From: Scatomorpha sp040765295
GTDB taxonomy: Bacteria; Bacillota; Clostridia; Oscillospirales; Oscillospiraceae
Length of the DNA stretch: 64,000 bases
Direction of reading: 5' to 3'
Assembly: GCA_040765295.1 (NCBI GenBank)
Contig: JAXGSB010000001.1
Coordinates: 930,001 to 994,000 of the forward strand
Both the position numbers and the translations under genes were made by a program. Shown one piece after another: positions 40,323-48,785 of this stretch. Numbering within the stretch: position 1 is the first letter of the stretch; every line of letters begins with the position of its first letter. Under the pieces are notes generated by a model. The model had not been told where the DNA came from. It worked only from the letters and a program-made list of their open reading frames with translations, and did not search any database.

Positions 40323-42059
40323 TTAGATTCTTGCCCTCGGTACATACGTCGTATGCAAAAGCTCATGCGCCTTTTCGCCGTAGGGCTCGCCCAAATACTC
40401 CTCATAGAGTTTTATAACCTGCGGGTTCTTATGCGATTTTCTGATAGCCTTTTTGACATCACCGGAATAAACGGCATTCATGCGCTTTTGAATGATCTCG
40501 GTGTCGCCATGAGCATAGGGTTGTCCGGCGCCGTCTATACAGCCTCCGGGGCAAGCCATGATTTCTATTACATCATACTTGGCTTCTCCGCTGCGAATGC
40601 TGTCGAGCAGTTTACGTGCATTGCCAAGTCCGCTGGCAACAGCGATTCTCAGGTTTATATCACCTATGGGAACTGTAGCTTCCTTGATGCCTTTCAGACC
40701 GCGCAGGGCAGTAAAGTCCAGATTTTCGAGTTCTTCGCCGGTAACCCATTCATATGCCGTACGGGCTGCCGCTTCCAAAACTCCGCCGCTGCTGCCGAAG
40801 ATAAGGGCGGCGCCTGTCGATTCGCCCATCAGCTCATCAAACTCGCCGTCCGGCAGGTTGGGGAAATCAAGCGACATTTCTTTTATCATATGACCGAGCT
40901 CCCTCGTTGTAATGACGATGTCGACATCGCTTGCGCCTTTTTCGATCGACAATTCGGGTCGAGCAGCCTCATATTTCTTTGCCACGCAAGGCATGACAGA
41001 GACGACTATCATGTCTTCAGGCTTGACACCCATCTTTTCCGCAAGATATGTTTTCGCAAGAGCTCCGAACATTCCTTGAGGCGATTTGCAGGTCGAAGGA
41101 ATATTGAGCATATCACCATAGTTGTGCTCTATAAACTTAATCCAACCCGGGCAGCAGGACGTGAGCAAGGGCAGGTTCTCTCCCGTCTTGAGACGGTGCA
41201 CGAGTTCAGAGGCCTCTTCCATTATAGTGACGTCAGCCGCGAAATCCGTGTCATAAACACGGTCAAAGCCCATAGCCCTCAAGGCCGTAACCATCTTTCC
41301 GGTAACATTGGTTCCGGGGGCCATGCCGAAGACCTCCCCGAGCGCAACGCGGACAGACGGAGCCGTTTGGACAATTACGGTCTTATCCGAATTCAAGGCA
41401 TCCCATACCTTTTCTTCATTGTTTACTTCCGTGAGTGCGCCTGTCGGACATACAGCGAGACATTGACCGCAGAAAGTACAGCTTGTTTCGTGCAAGGGTT
41501 TGTCAAACACCGTACCGATAACGGTATTGAAACCCCGACCGACATCTGTGAGCGCACCAACCGTCTGCACAGTGTTGCACATTGTCAAGCAACGCTTGCA
41601 CAGGATACATTTGGACATATCTCGTACAATAGATTTTGAACTGTAATCGGCTTTAGTAGCGGTTCTTTCGCCCGGATAACGAATGCTTCTCACACCCGCA
41701 TCAGCTGCCAGTGTCTGTAGTTCACATTGACCATTTTTAGCGCACACAAGGCAGTCGGTCGGGTGATTGGAAAGCAAAAGCTCAATCATCATTCGACGCG
41801 CCCTGATAACCTTAATCGTGTCAGTCCGAATGTTCATACCCTCACGGCATGGTGTGGAACAAGCCGCCACCATTTTACTTCTGCCGACCTCTTCAACAAC
41901 ACAAACACGACAAGAAACGCTTTCGTTAACTATTTTGAAATCGGCCAAATCGAGATGGCACAATGTAGGGATTTTGATATTTAGTTGTTTGGCCGCTTCC
42001 AAGACGGTAGTTCCTTTTTCCACCTGAACCGGCATATTATTAATCGTTAAATTAATCAT
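40323..42059 (-). CDS. hydA: [FeFe]-hydrogenase catalytic subunit (HydA-type)
   Basis: 578 residues. An N-terminal 2Fe-2S ferredoxin domain (LNIKIPTLCHLD; SCRVCVVEE; CSTPC), a His-Cys3 cluster (HPTDCLVCAKNGQCELQ), two 4Fe-4S (CILCKRCLTMC; CTFCGQCLAVCP) and the H-cluster motifs TSCCPGWIKF, MPCVAKKYEA and EIMACPGGCIDGAGQ. It is last in the hydC-hydB-hydA operon, which suggests an NADH-linked or ferredoxin/NADH-bifurcating hydrogenase that disposes of fermentation electrons as H2. Start chosen at the ATG (MINLTINNMP) 9 nt after GGAGG. The C-terminus lacks the extra 2Fe-2S domain seen in some HydA. Confidence 0.93.
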   Translation of the reverse strand: MINLTINNMPVQVEKGTTVLEAAKQLNIKIPTLCHLDLADFKIVNESVSCRVCVVEEVGRSKMVAACSTPCREGMNIRTDTIKVIRARRMMIELLLSNHPTDCLVCAKNGQCELQTLAADAGVRSIRYPGERTATKADYSSKSIVRDMSKCILCKRCLTMCNTVQTVGALTDVGRGFNTVIGTVFDKPLHETSCTFCGQCLAVCPTGALTEVNNEEKVWDALNSDKTVIVQTAPSVRVALGEVFGMAPGTNVTGKMVTALRAMGFDRVYDTDFAADVTIMEEASELVHRLKTGENLPLLTSCCPGWIKFIEHNYGDMLNIPSTCKSPQGMFGALAKTYLAEKMGVKPEDMIVVSVMPCVAKKYEAARPELSIEKGASDVDIVITTRELGHMIKEMSLDFPNLPDGEFDELMGESTGAALIFGSSGGVLEAAARTAYEWVTGEELENLDFTALRGLKGIKEATVPIGDINLRIAVASGLGNARKLLDSIRSGEAKYDVIEIMACPGGCIDGAGQPYAHGDTEIIQKRMNAVYSGDVKKAIRKSHKNPQVIKLYEEYLGEPYGEKAHELLHTTYVPRARI

Positions 42060-42078
42060 ACTCACATTCCTCCGATAC

Positions 42079-43659
42079 TTATTCAACATGGATGGCCTTG
42101 ACAGGGCAAGCATCAAAGCAGCTTCCGCACTTTATGCACGCTTTCGTGTCTATTACATGCTTGCTCTTAGGTTCTCCGTCTATGCAACCAACCGGACATT
42201 TTTTCTTACAAATACCGCAGCCGATGCAGGCATCGGTAATGACGTAATCCTTCAGGGATTTGCAGACGCCGGCAGGACATTTCTTATCGACGACATGCGC
42301 CAAATACTCATCCATGAAATATCTGAGTGTCGAAAGAACAGGATTTGGCGCGGTTTGCCCGAGTCCGCAAAGAGAAGTATCACGAATTATAATCGAGAGT
42401 TCCTCTAAATAAGCGAGGTCAGCCTTTTCTCCGTTTCCACTGACGATCTTTTCTAGTAACTCGAGAATACGCTTATTGCCGACACGACATGGAGTGCACT
42501 TACCGCAGGATTCCGAAACCGTGAATTCCATGAAATAGCGGGCAATATCGACCATGCAGTCATCTTCGTCCATAACGACCAGACCGCCCGAGCCCATAAT
42601 GGACCCGACTCGTGCCAACTCATCAAAGTCGACAGCTATATCAAGATTTTCTTCGGGAATGCATCCGCCCGAAGGTCCGCCGGTTTGAACGGCTTTAAAT
42701 CTCTTGTTGTCTTTGATTCCTTTTCCGATATCGAAGATTATTTTACGCAGGCTCGTACCCATCGGCACCTCAACAAGCCCCGGGCTTGCAACTTTACCAA
42801 CCAGAGCAAAAACTTTTGTTCCGGGGGAACCGGCTGTGCCTATGCTCTTAAACCAATCAGCGCCCTTGAGCATAATCCAGTGAACATTCGCCAGCGTCTC
42901 TACGTTATTTACAATCGTCGGTTTGCCAAACAGACCTACGTGGGAAGTTCTATGTCGCTTGAAACGCGGCAGACCGCGACGCCCTTCGATTGATTCAATC
43001 ATTGCCGTACCTTCGCCGCAGACAAAGGCGCCCGCGCCTAAACGCAGCTCCAGATGGAAGCTGAAATCCGTTCCCAAAATATTGTTACCCAAAAGTCCTT
43101 TTTCTTCGGCTTGAGCGATTGCTGCACGCAAGCGACGCACGGCTATCGGGTATTCCGCTCGCACATAGATGTAACCATAGTTCGCGCCAACAGCATAACC
43201 TGCAATGGCCATACCTTCAAGCACGGAATGCGGGTCTGTTTCCAGAATATGGCGATCCATAAAAGCTCCGGGGTCACCCTCGTCGGCATTGCAAACTATA
43301 TATTTGGTGTCGGAATCATAATTGAGCGCTTCGCGCCATTTTCTGCCGGTAGGGAAGCCTGCGCCGCCACGGCCGCGCAGATTGGAAGCAATCATTTCCT
43401 GGACTACATCTGCAGGCGAAACATTTTTCTCGAGTATATCGGCGAGTGCGCGGTAGCCGTCCATTGCAATGTACTCTTCAATTTCAAGAGGATCGATAAT
43501 AAGGCTATTGCATAACACAACTCGCTTTTGATGTTGATAGCGCTCTCCCACCAAACGATAAGCGTCACCGACTTTTTCAACCGAGGGGTCTCCCGCTAAG
43601 CGCTCATCCAATTTTTTGCGTGCAATCGGCTTTAAATCACGTAACGTTTGAAAATTCAT
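42079..43659 (-). CDS. hydB: Hydrogenase NADH-binding flavoprotein subunit (HydB/NuoF-like)
   Basis: 526 residues. The NuoF core with NAD/FMN sites (LRGRGGAGFPTGRKW; CNADEGDPGAFMDR; GAGAFVCGEGTAMIESIEG), the 4Fe-4S ligands ESCGKCTPCRVG...C (SLCGLGQTAPNP), and a C-terminal pair of 4Fe-4S motifs (CIGCGICKKKCP; CIKCGSCFDACP). The thioredoxin-like 2Fe-2S domain often fused at the N-terminus of HydB is missing, so the protein is about 100 residues shorter; the adjacent hydC gene supplies such a domain. It oxidises or reduces NAD(H). The next gene starts about 20 bp downstream. Confidence 0.92.
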   Translation of the reverse strand: MNFQTLRDLKPIARKKLDERLAGDPSVEKVGDAYRLVGERYQHQKRVVLCNSLIIDPLEIEEYIAMDGYRALADILEKNVSPADVVQEMIASNLRGRGGAGFPTGRKWREALNYDSDTKYIVCNADEGDPGAFMDRHILETDPHSVLEGMAIAGYAVGANYGYIYVRAEYPIAVRRLRAAIAQAEEKGLLGNNILGTDFSFHLELRLGAGAFVCGEGTAMIESIEGRRGLPRFKRHRTSHVGLFGKPTIVNNVETLANVHWIMLKGADWFKSIGTAGSPGTKVFALVGKVASPGLVEVPMGTSLRKIIFDIGKGIKDNKRFKAVQTGGPSGGCIPEENLDIAVDFDELARVGSIMGSGGLVVMDEDDCMVDIARYFMEFTVSESCGKCTPCRVGNKRILELLEKIVSGNGEKADLAYLEELSIIIRDTSLCGLGQTAPNPVLSTLRYFMDEYLAHVVDKKCPAGVCKSLKDYVITDACIGCGICKKKCPVGCIDGEPKSKHVIDTKACIKCGSCFDACPVKAIHVE

Positions 43660-44147
43660 TATTTACCCTCCTGACTTTCCTTGCGATATTTGTCTAAAAT
43701 TTCACTTACATCGCTCGGTGTAACTTCTGTGTAGACATCCTCATTAATCATGACAATAGGGGACTTACTGCAGTCACCGAGACAGTGCGCCGGGTTAATA
43801 CTGAAAAGACGATCCGCTGTAGTCTCACCGGAGGAGATGCCCAGTTGCTTCTCGAACTCTGCAAGAATAGCCTGCCCACCCTTTATGTAACATGCTGTAC
43901 CAAGGCAAACGTTAATTTTGTTTTTGCCTTTAGGGATCTGGGAGAAATACGAATAGAAAGTAATAACCCCATAGACGCGAGAAGGCGGGATCCTTAACCG
44001 TTGAGCTATTAGAGACTGCGCCTCTTGAGGGACGTAGCCGTAATGATCCTGAGTGAAATGGAGAATCTCTATCAGGTCGGATTCATTCCAACGATCATCG
44101 GCGAGATAAGTTTTTAGTGGTTCAAACAGGTCAGTTTCTTTACACAT
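43659..44147 (-). CDS. hydC: Hydrogenase 2Fe-2S subunit (HydC/NuoE-like)
   Basis: 162 residues. A helical N-terminus (ESDLIEILHFTQDHYGYVPQEAQSLIAQRLRIPPSRVYGVITFYSYF) and a thioredoxin-like 2Fe-2S domain with CLGTACYIKGG and CLGDCSKSP ligands. First gene of the operon; its stop overlaps the hydB start. It transfers electrons between hydB and hydA. SD GGAGG. Confidence 0.92.
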   Translation of the reverse strand: MCKETDLFEPLKTYLADDRWNESDLIEILHFTQDHYGYVPQEAQSLIAQRLRIPPSRVYGVITFYSYFSQIPKGKNKINVCLGTACYIKGGQAILAEFEKQLGISSGETTADRLFSINPAHCLGDCSKSPIVMINEDVYTEVTPSDVSEILDKYRKESQEGK

Positions 44148-44200
44148 AGCAAACCTCCATAAATATTTATGAAATTATCATTTTGTGTATTATCCTATAC

Positions 44201-44229
44201 ACTATACAAAAAATCATAAAAAAAATCAA
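44201..44229 (-). promoter_or_regulatory. Promoter of the hydrogenase operon
   Basis: On the minus strand TTGATT, 17 bp, TATAGT, about 50 bp before the hydC start. A GATAAT a few bases downstream is an alternative -10. Confidence 0.55.
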
Positions 44230-44233
44230 TATT

Positions 44234-44260
44234 AAATTGGAAGAATCATTTCTGAAACTG
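44234..44260. repeat. 27-bp direct repeat, left copy
   Basis: Starts AAATTGGAAGAATCA and ends TTTCTGAAACTG; identical to 45442-45468. It lies 12 bp outside the insertion-sequence tip and just upstream of the hydrogenase promoter. The centre contains AGAA-TCAT-TTCT, a small palindrome. Confidence 0.85.
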
Positions 44261-44272
44261 TATAGAAGTCAA

Positions 44273-45427
44273 ACATTTGTGACACAAGCCCATAAAAAAT
44301 AGTTTACAAAATCGCTTTAAATTTATCTCATTTCATCCGAGCATTTTGTCAAGGATTTAAGCAAGGCGTCCCTTGACGAAGGCGATAGATGAAATATAAT
44401 CCTAAGAAGCGTTTTCAAAGTATTCTTGAATGACTTCTTCGGAACTTTTAAAATCAAGAACCTTACGATATGTTCCGTTACTAATGCTTTCATGACGTTT
44501 GACTGCTTTTATCATCTCTTCTTCACTGACAAATCGTCTTTTTCGGTAAAATCGTTCTTCATCTTCTCTATGACTTCTTTCAACATGACCATTTTCCCAT
44601 GGACTGTATGGAGCTGTCCGGATGTGCTTAATCTCCAGTTTTTTCATCATCTTTTCAAATCGGGATTTCTTGTCGGTTTGTTCCGGATCATTGCAAAATT
44701 CTTTACCGTTATCCGTCTGAAGATGTTCTATCTTGAAGCCAATCTTATCTTCCAAAGTTTCTAAAAAGCTACTCGTTGTGTAAGTACTGTTCTCGTTAAC
44801 TATACTTAAAACTCTTTTTCGTGAGAATACATCTATAGCTGTTATTTGATAGTACCGTGAATGATAACTTGCAAAACCGATGCATTCAACAGGTATATAT
44901 TTAATATCCATTTGTACTAATTGACCCGGATATTCGGCTTCTCTGATTTTCTTGGATACCTTTTTCTTCCGACATGCTTTCTTTTTGGGCTTGTCAAGCT
45001 GCTTCTTCCTTATCTGTCTGCACATTGAGTCATACGAGCGGGTATAGCCTTCGTCGCAACACTTCCTATAAACATGAGCAAGACCACGATAGTTGTGATG
45101 ACGATACATATGTCGAATAAGCGCAATTTCCGACTCTGTATGCTGATTTGGATGAGAACGAGGTCTCCTTGACTTTTTCCTTAGTGATTCAAGAGTACCA
45201 TCGTAACGTTTTCTCCAATAGCTAACATATTGCCTTGTTGTGTGATACTTTCTCGCTGCCTGGGCATTGTTATTGTGTCTGATTGCGTATGTTACAATAC
45301 GCTTGCGGTGACGCATGCCTTCTGTTATACTTTTCATGAGAGAGCTCCTTTCTTTCTTGGTTAACGATTCTTGCAAATCTATTATACCAAAGGGCTCTCT
45401 TTTTCTTTTTTATTGTGTCACATATGT
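44273..45427 (-). mobile_element. IS481-like insertion sequence
   Basis: About 1.15 kb. Terminal inverted repeats ACATTTGTGACACAA (44273-44287) and TTGTGTCACATATGT (45413-45427) match in 14 of 15 positions. One transposase gene fills the element. The tips lie 12 and 14 bp inside a 27-bp direct repeat, longer than a normal target duplication. Confidence 0.75.
44402..45376 (-). CDS. Transposase, DDE type (IS481/IS3-like)
   Basis: 324 residues, apparently intact. N-terminal helix-turn-helix (RKRIVTYAIRHNNNAQAARKYHTTRQYVSYWRKRYDG), a basic linker, then the integrase core with the three acidic residues in QMDIKYIP (D), LQTDNGKEF (D) and PWENGHVERSHREDEERF (E). Single-frame organisation and TGTGACA-type ends suggest the IS481 family. 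It separates guaA from the hydrogenase operon. Confidence 0.85.
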   Translation of the reverse strand: MQESLTKKERSSLMKSITEGMRHRKRIVTYAIRHNNNAQAARKYHTTRQYVSYWRKRYDGTLESLRKKSRRPRSHPNQHTESEIALIRHMYRHHNYRGLAHVYRKCCDEGYTRSYDSMCRQIRKKQLDKPKKKACRKKKVSKKIREAEYPGQLVQMDIKYIPVECIGFASYHSRYYQITAIDVFSRKRVLSIVNENSTYTTSSFLETLEDKIGFKIEHLQTDNGKEFCNDPEQTDKKSRFEKMMKKLEIKHIRTAPYSPWENGHVERSHREDEERFYRKRRFVSEEEMIKAVKRHESISNGTYRKVLDFKSSEEVIQEYFENAS

Positions 45428-45441
45428 ATTATCGCATTACA

Positions 45442-45468
45442 AAATTGGAAGAATCATTTCTGAAACTG
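45442..45468. repeat. 27-bp direct repeat, right copy
   Basis: Identical to 44234-44260. It lies between the insertion sequence and the guaA 3' end in otherwise AT-rich DNA that holds no gene. Confidence 0.85.
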
Positions 45469-45640
45469 CAGCTATGATTTATTAATTATACACTTATTAA
45501 CTTATAAAAATATAAAGAGGGGAGAAAAGCCAATTGTGAACAAGTTTATTATATCAAAACACTTTTTTCCAAAATTCATTTACTTGGCTTTTTCAGTCAT
45601 CTGAAAACCAATATTTTAGCCAATCTTCTCCTTAGAGGGC

Positions 45641-46621
45641 TTACTCCCACTCAATCGTTGCAGGGGGCTTCGGGCTCATGTCATAGAGCACGCGGTTAAC
45701 GCCCGGGACTTCGCTTAAAATCCTTTCAGTAATTTTAAAAAGTATATCCCAGTCAGGCACCCAGACAGAGGCTTCTGTAGCATCCAAGCTATTTACAGCG
45801 CGGATTATGACAGGGTAGAAGTCAGTTCTTTTGCCGTCCTTAACGCCCGTACTTTTAATATCGGGCACAACTGTAAAATACTGCCAAACTTCCTTATCCA
45901 GTTCCGCTTTCGCAAATTCCTCGCGGAGTATGGCGTCGGATTCGCGGACGCAGGCAAGTCTGTCTTTTGTGATGGCGCCTGTGCACCTCACGCCGAGGCC
46001 GGGGCCGGGGAAGGGCTGACGAAACACCAGTGATTCGGGCAGGCCGAGCGCAAGACCGACTTGGCGCACCTCATCTTTATAAAGAGACCTCACAGGCTCT
46101 ATAAGCTCAAACTCCAAATCCTCGGGTAAACCGCCTACGTTGTGATGGCTTTTTACCGAGGCAGACTCGACTATATCGGGATAGATTGTCCCCTGAGCCA
46201 AGAAAGAGACATCTTTAAGCTTTCTGGCCTCTTCCGCGAAAATCTCGATAAATTCAGCGCCGATAATCTTTCTTTTGGCCTCGGGGTCCGAAACACCCTC
46301 GAGCCTCTTTAAAAATCTTTCGGATGCGTCTATATAAATAAGTTTTGCCTTAAAAGTCTTATTAAAATGTTCGACCACCGACTCCGACTCATTCTTGCGC
46401 ATAAGACCGTTGTTTACATGTATACAGCTGAGCTGTTTGTTGATTGCCTTGTCCAAAAGAGCCGCGACAACAAGGCTGTCAACTCCGCCCGAGAGGGCGA
46501 GTATAACGTGCTTATCTCCGACAGCAGCTTTAATCTCCGGAATCTGAACGGCAATAAATTTATTGGCAAGCTTTTCATCTGTGATTCTTTCCATTTGTTT
46601 AGGACGGATGTTTTTCGACAT
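45641..46621 (-). CDS. guaA: GMP synthase, ATP pyrophosphatase part (no glutaminase domain)
   Basis: 326 residues. PP-loop ALSGGVDSLVVAALL near the N-terminus, SVKSHHNVGGLPEDLEFELIEP, RQPFPGPGLGVRC and the C-terminal KPPATIEWE. It aminates XMP to GMP. Normal bacterial GuaA (about 510 residues) carries an N-terminal class I glutaminase domain, which is absent; the ORF starts just before the synthetase domain with its own SD region. This is the split form known from archaea and some anaerobes; the glutaminase subunit must be elsewhere. Its 3' end matches the repeat at 40183. Confidence 0.9.
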   Translation of the reverse strand: MSKNIRPKQMERITDEKLANKFIAVQIPEIKAAVGDKHVILALSGGVDSLVVAALLDKAINKQLSCIHVNNGLMRKNESESVVEHFNKTFKAKLIYIDASERFLKRLEGVSDPEAKRKIIGAEFIEIFAEEARKLKDVSFLAQGTIYPDIVESASVKSHHNVGGLPEDLEFELIEPVRSLYKDEVRQVGLALGLPESLVFRQPFPGPGLGVRCTGAITKDRLACVRESDAILREEFAKAELDKEVWQYFTVVPDIKSTGVKDGKRTDFYPVIIRAVNSLDATEASVWVPDWDILFKITERILSEVPGVNRVLYDMSPKPPATIEWE

Positions 46622-46635
46622 AAATTACCTCCGAA

Positions 46636-47097
46636 CTATTTCTCTTTCTTTTCCAAGAGCGTGGTCAGCTCCTCGAGAAAGGAGTTTAAATCTTTAAACG
46701 AGCGATAGACAGAGGCAAAGCGGACATAGGCGACTTCGTCGATTTTTTTAAGTCTCTGCATCACCATTTCCCCGAGCTTAGAGCTGGGAATCTCTTTCTC
46801 AAAGTTGTTCTGCAAATCCTGTTCAATGTCGTCGGCTATGGATTCCAGATCGGCAAGTGAAACCGAGCGCTTCTCACACGCTTTAAGCATCGACCCGACA
46901 AGCTTGTTCTTGTCGAAGGCCTGTCTTGTGCCGTCGCGCTTAATCACCAAAAGGGGAATGTGCTCAATGTACTCATAGGTGGTAAATCTCTTAGCGCAGC
47001 TTAAGCATTCTCTTCGGCGTCTGATTGTTGAATATTCCTCAGCAGGTCTCGAGTCCACTACTTTGCTCTCAATATGCGCGCAAAAAGGGCACTTCAT
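46636..47097 (-). CDS. nrdR: Transcriptional repressor NrdR
   Basis: 153 residues, full length. Zinc ribbon MKCPFCAHIESKVVDSRP...RRRRECLSCAKRFTTYE, then an ATP-cone (VIKRDGTRQAFDKNKLVGSMLKACEKR...). It represses ribonucleotide reductase genes in response to ATP/dATP. It is upstream of guaA in the same direction, 14 bp apart, so a nucleotide-metabolism pairing is plausible. Confidence 0.93.
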   Translation of the reverse strand: MKCPFCAHIESKVVDSRPAEEYSTIRRRRECLSCAKRFTTYEYIEHIPLLVIKRDGTRQAFDKNKLVGSMLKACEKRSVSLADLESIADDIEQDLQNNFEKEIPSSKLGEMVMQRLKKIDEVAYVRFASVYRSFKDLNSFLEELTTLLEKKEK

Positions 47098-47164
47098 TAA
47101 AACACCTCCAAAACAGAAAAATAACTGAATAATTATACCATATATTCAGCAAACAAAACAAAAA

Positions 47165-47752
47165 CTATAGATTTTTCAGGATTAAAATTAACTCTTCTTT
47201 GGTGTAAAGCGCGCTTAAAAGCCTTTTCAGACCAACGGAAGAGAGTTTTTCGGGCAGGTCCAGCTCCTTTTTAAGCTTTTCTCTAAGCTCCGAGCTTCCG
47301 GGCATGCCTACAAGGCCGAGCTCTGTGAAATCCGAGTTTGTAAGCTCCGAGGTTTGCTCGTTGCTTTTGCCGTCAATAGTTGCGCCCGCATCAAGAAGAG
47401 CCTTAAGCAAAATCTCGGGCCTCATGCCCTCAACGCCCAGCTTCTGTTCCTTCGAGTCCTCGCTCTTCCTTTTCTCACGGCCGTAAACATCGGGTATATA
47501 GGCGTGCTTAAGTTTGCTCTTGTCTATTGCTCCCGTGAGATAGTTTCTTATAAGAAAGCCGGCGCTGTCGCTGTCGGTTAAGACGATAAGCCCCTTCCTG
47601 TCTGCCAGCATTCTGAGCATTTTAAGGGCCGATTTGTCGTTAAAAATTCCAAAGCCGTCGGTTTCCACAATAAGAGCGTCGACAACTTGAGAGAGCGTGT
47701 TTTTGTCATACCGCCCCTCAACGACTATAGCTTCCTTAATTTTCTTAAGCAC
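47165..47752 (-). CDS. Toprim protein, RNase M5-like (DUF4093 C-terminus)
   Basis: 195 residues. A toprim domain with the Glu in IVVEGRYDK and the DxD of LIVLTDSDSAG, as in RnmV, and a C-terminal DUF4093-like half (LGLVGMPGSSELREKLKKELDLP...). RNase M5 trims the 5S rRNA precursor. Clostridial versions are more divergent than Bacillus RnmV, so specificity is uncertain. The start overlaps holA by 8 bp. Confidence 0.78.
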   Translation of the reverse strand: MLKKIKEAIVVEGRYDKNTLSQVVDALIVETDGFGIFNDKSALKMLRMLADRKGLIVLTDSDSAGFLIRNYLTGAIDKSKLKHAYIPDVYGREKRKSEDSKEQKLGVEGMRPEILLKALLDAGATIDGKSNEQTSELTNSDFTELGLVGMPGSSELREKLKKELDLPEKLSSVGLKRLLSALYTKEELILILKNL

Positions 47753-48785
47753 TCTCCGACTTTACCTCCGCATAAATCTTATAGATAAGGTCATAAAGGA
47801 GCTCGACAGGCTCACCCTGACCGCTCTTCATCATAAAGTCCGTCTCAACGCAAAGACGCAGGCTTTCGGCGAGTGTGTTTAAGCTGAATCCGCTTGCCGA
47901 TTTAATGTACTTGTTTGCAAGCCATTCTTGAGAGCCGGCAATTTTTATAATAAAGCTTTTATTGGGCTTTTCCTTCAGATATACCGCTGCTGCGTAAAGT
48001 TTTTTGAGCTGTGTCCCTATGCTCGATAAGATAATAACGGGTTCGGTTCTGCTCTGAACCAGCTCCTGTAGTATAGCCAGAGCATCGGCAAAGTTTTTTG
48101 CCGAGATGTTTTCGCAGATTTCATAGGTCTTTGCCGAAAGCTGCTTTGTGGCAATAAGCTCAATGTCATCCGATTCAATGCGCTCGCCGCGAACGCCGTA
48201 CGAAAGCTTTTCAATCTCCGGAAGAAGCACCGACATTTGGTTTCCGCTCCAGCTGATCAGCTTTCTGGCATTGGCGCTGCTGATCTCTTTTTTGCGGGCT
48301 TTAAAGTGCCTTTTAATCCAGTCGACAAGACTGCTTTCACCTTGAGTGGTAAAATTTATTACCCGCCCGTGCTTTTTTATGTCCGTAAAAGGCTTTCTGC
48401 GCATGTCGGGTTTTTCGTCGCTGTCCATTATCAGAGCAAGGGTGGCGTATTCGGGAATATAGGAAAGAAGCTCTGCAAACTTATCTGTTTCTTCGCCCTT
48501 TAAGGATTTATTGTCAAAGCCTCTAATCTCAACGAGCGTCCTATCCGAAAGAAAGGGAAATTGCGATACAAAGTCGCTGATTTCCTCAACAGTGAAGTCG
48601 GAACCTTCAAGCTTTAAATACGAAAATTCGCTCGGCGCGTCCTTCAGACAGAGCTTTTTAAGCTCGTCTAAATAATGGTTTAAAAGGTAATCTTCTTCAC
48701 CATATAAAAGGTATGCGCGCTCGGGCCCATCTTTGCGAAGCTGGGCTACCAAACTGTTATAGTTTGTCTGTTCTTCTCTTACCAT
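47745..48785 (-). CDS. holA: DNA polymerase III subunit delta
   Basis: 346 residues. YLLYGEEDYLLNHYLDELKK at the N-terminus, FPFLSDRTLVEIRGF, YATLALIMDSDEKPD and the C-terminal clamp-loader domain (SAKTYEICENISAKNFADALAILQELVQ). It is the clamp-loader arm that opens the beta clamp. It begins right after the comEC stop, in an operon comEC-holA-toprim common in Firmicutes. Confidence 0.9.
   Translation of the reverse strand: MVREEQTNYNSLVAQLRKDGPERAYLLYGEEDYLLNHYLDELKKLCLKDAPSEFSYLKLEGSDFTVEEISDFVSQFPFLSDRTLVEIRGFDNKSLKGEETDKFAELLSYIPEYATLALIMDSDEKPDMRRKPFTDIKKHGRVINFTTQGESSLVDWIKRHFKARKKEISSANARKLISWSGNQMSVLLPEIEKLSYGVRGERIESDDIELIATKQLSAKTYEICENISAKNFADALAILQELVQSRTEPVIILSSIGTQLKKLYAAAVYLKEKPNKSFIIKIAGSQEWLANKYIKSASGFSLNTLAESLRLCVETDFMMKSGQGEPVELLYDLIYKIYAEVKSESA

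Noticed and set aside
40353..41639. A 428-codon plus-strand open frame opposite hydA
   Set aside because: Composition and lack of motifs show it is the shadow of the GC-richer hydA gene; the minus strand carries complete hydrogenase signatures.
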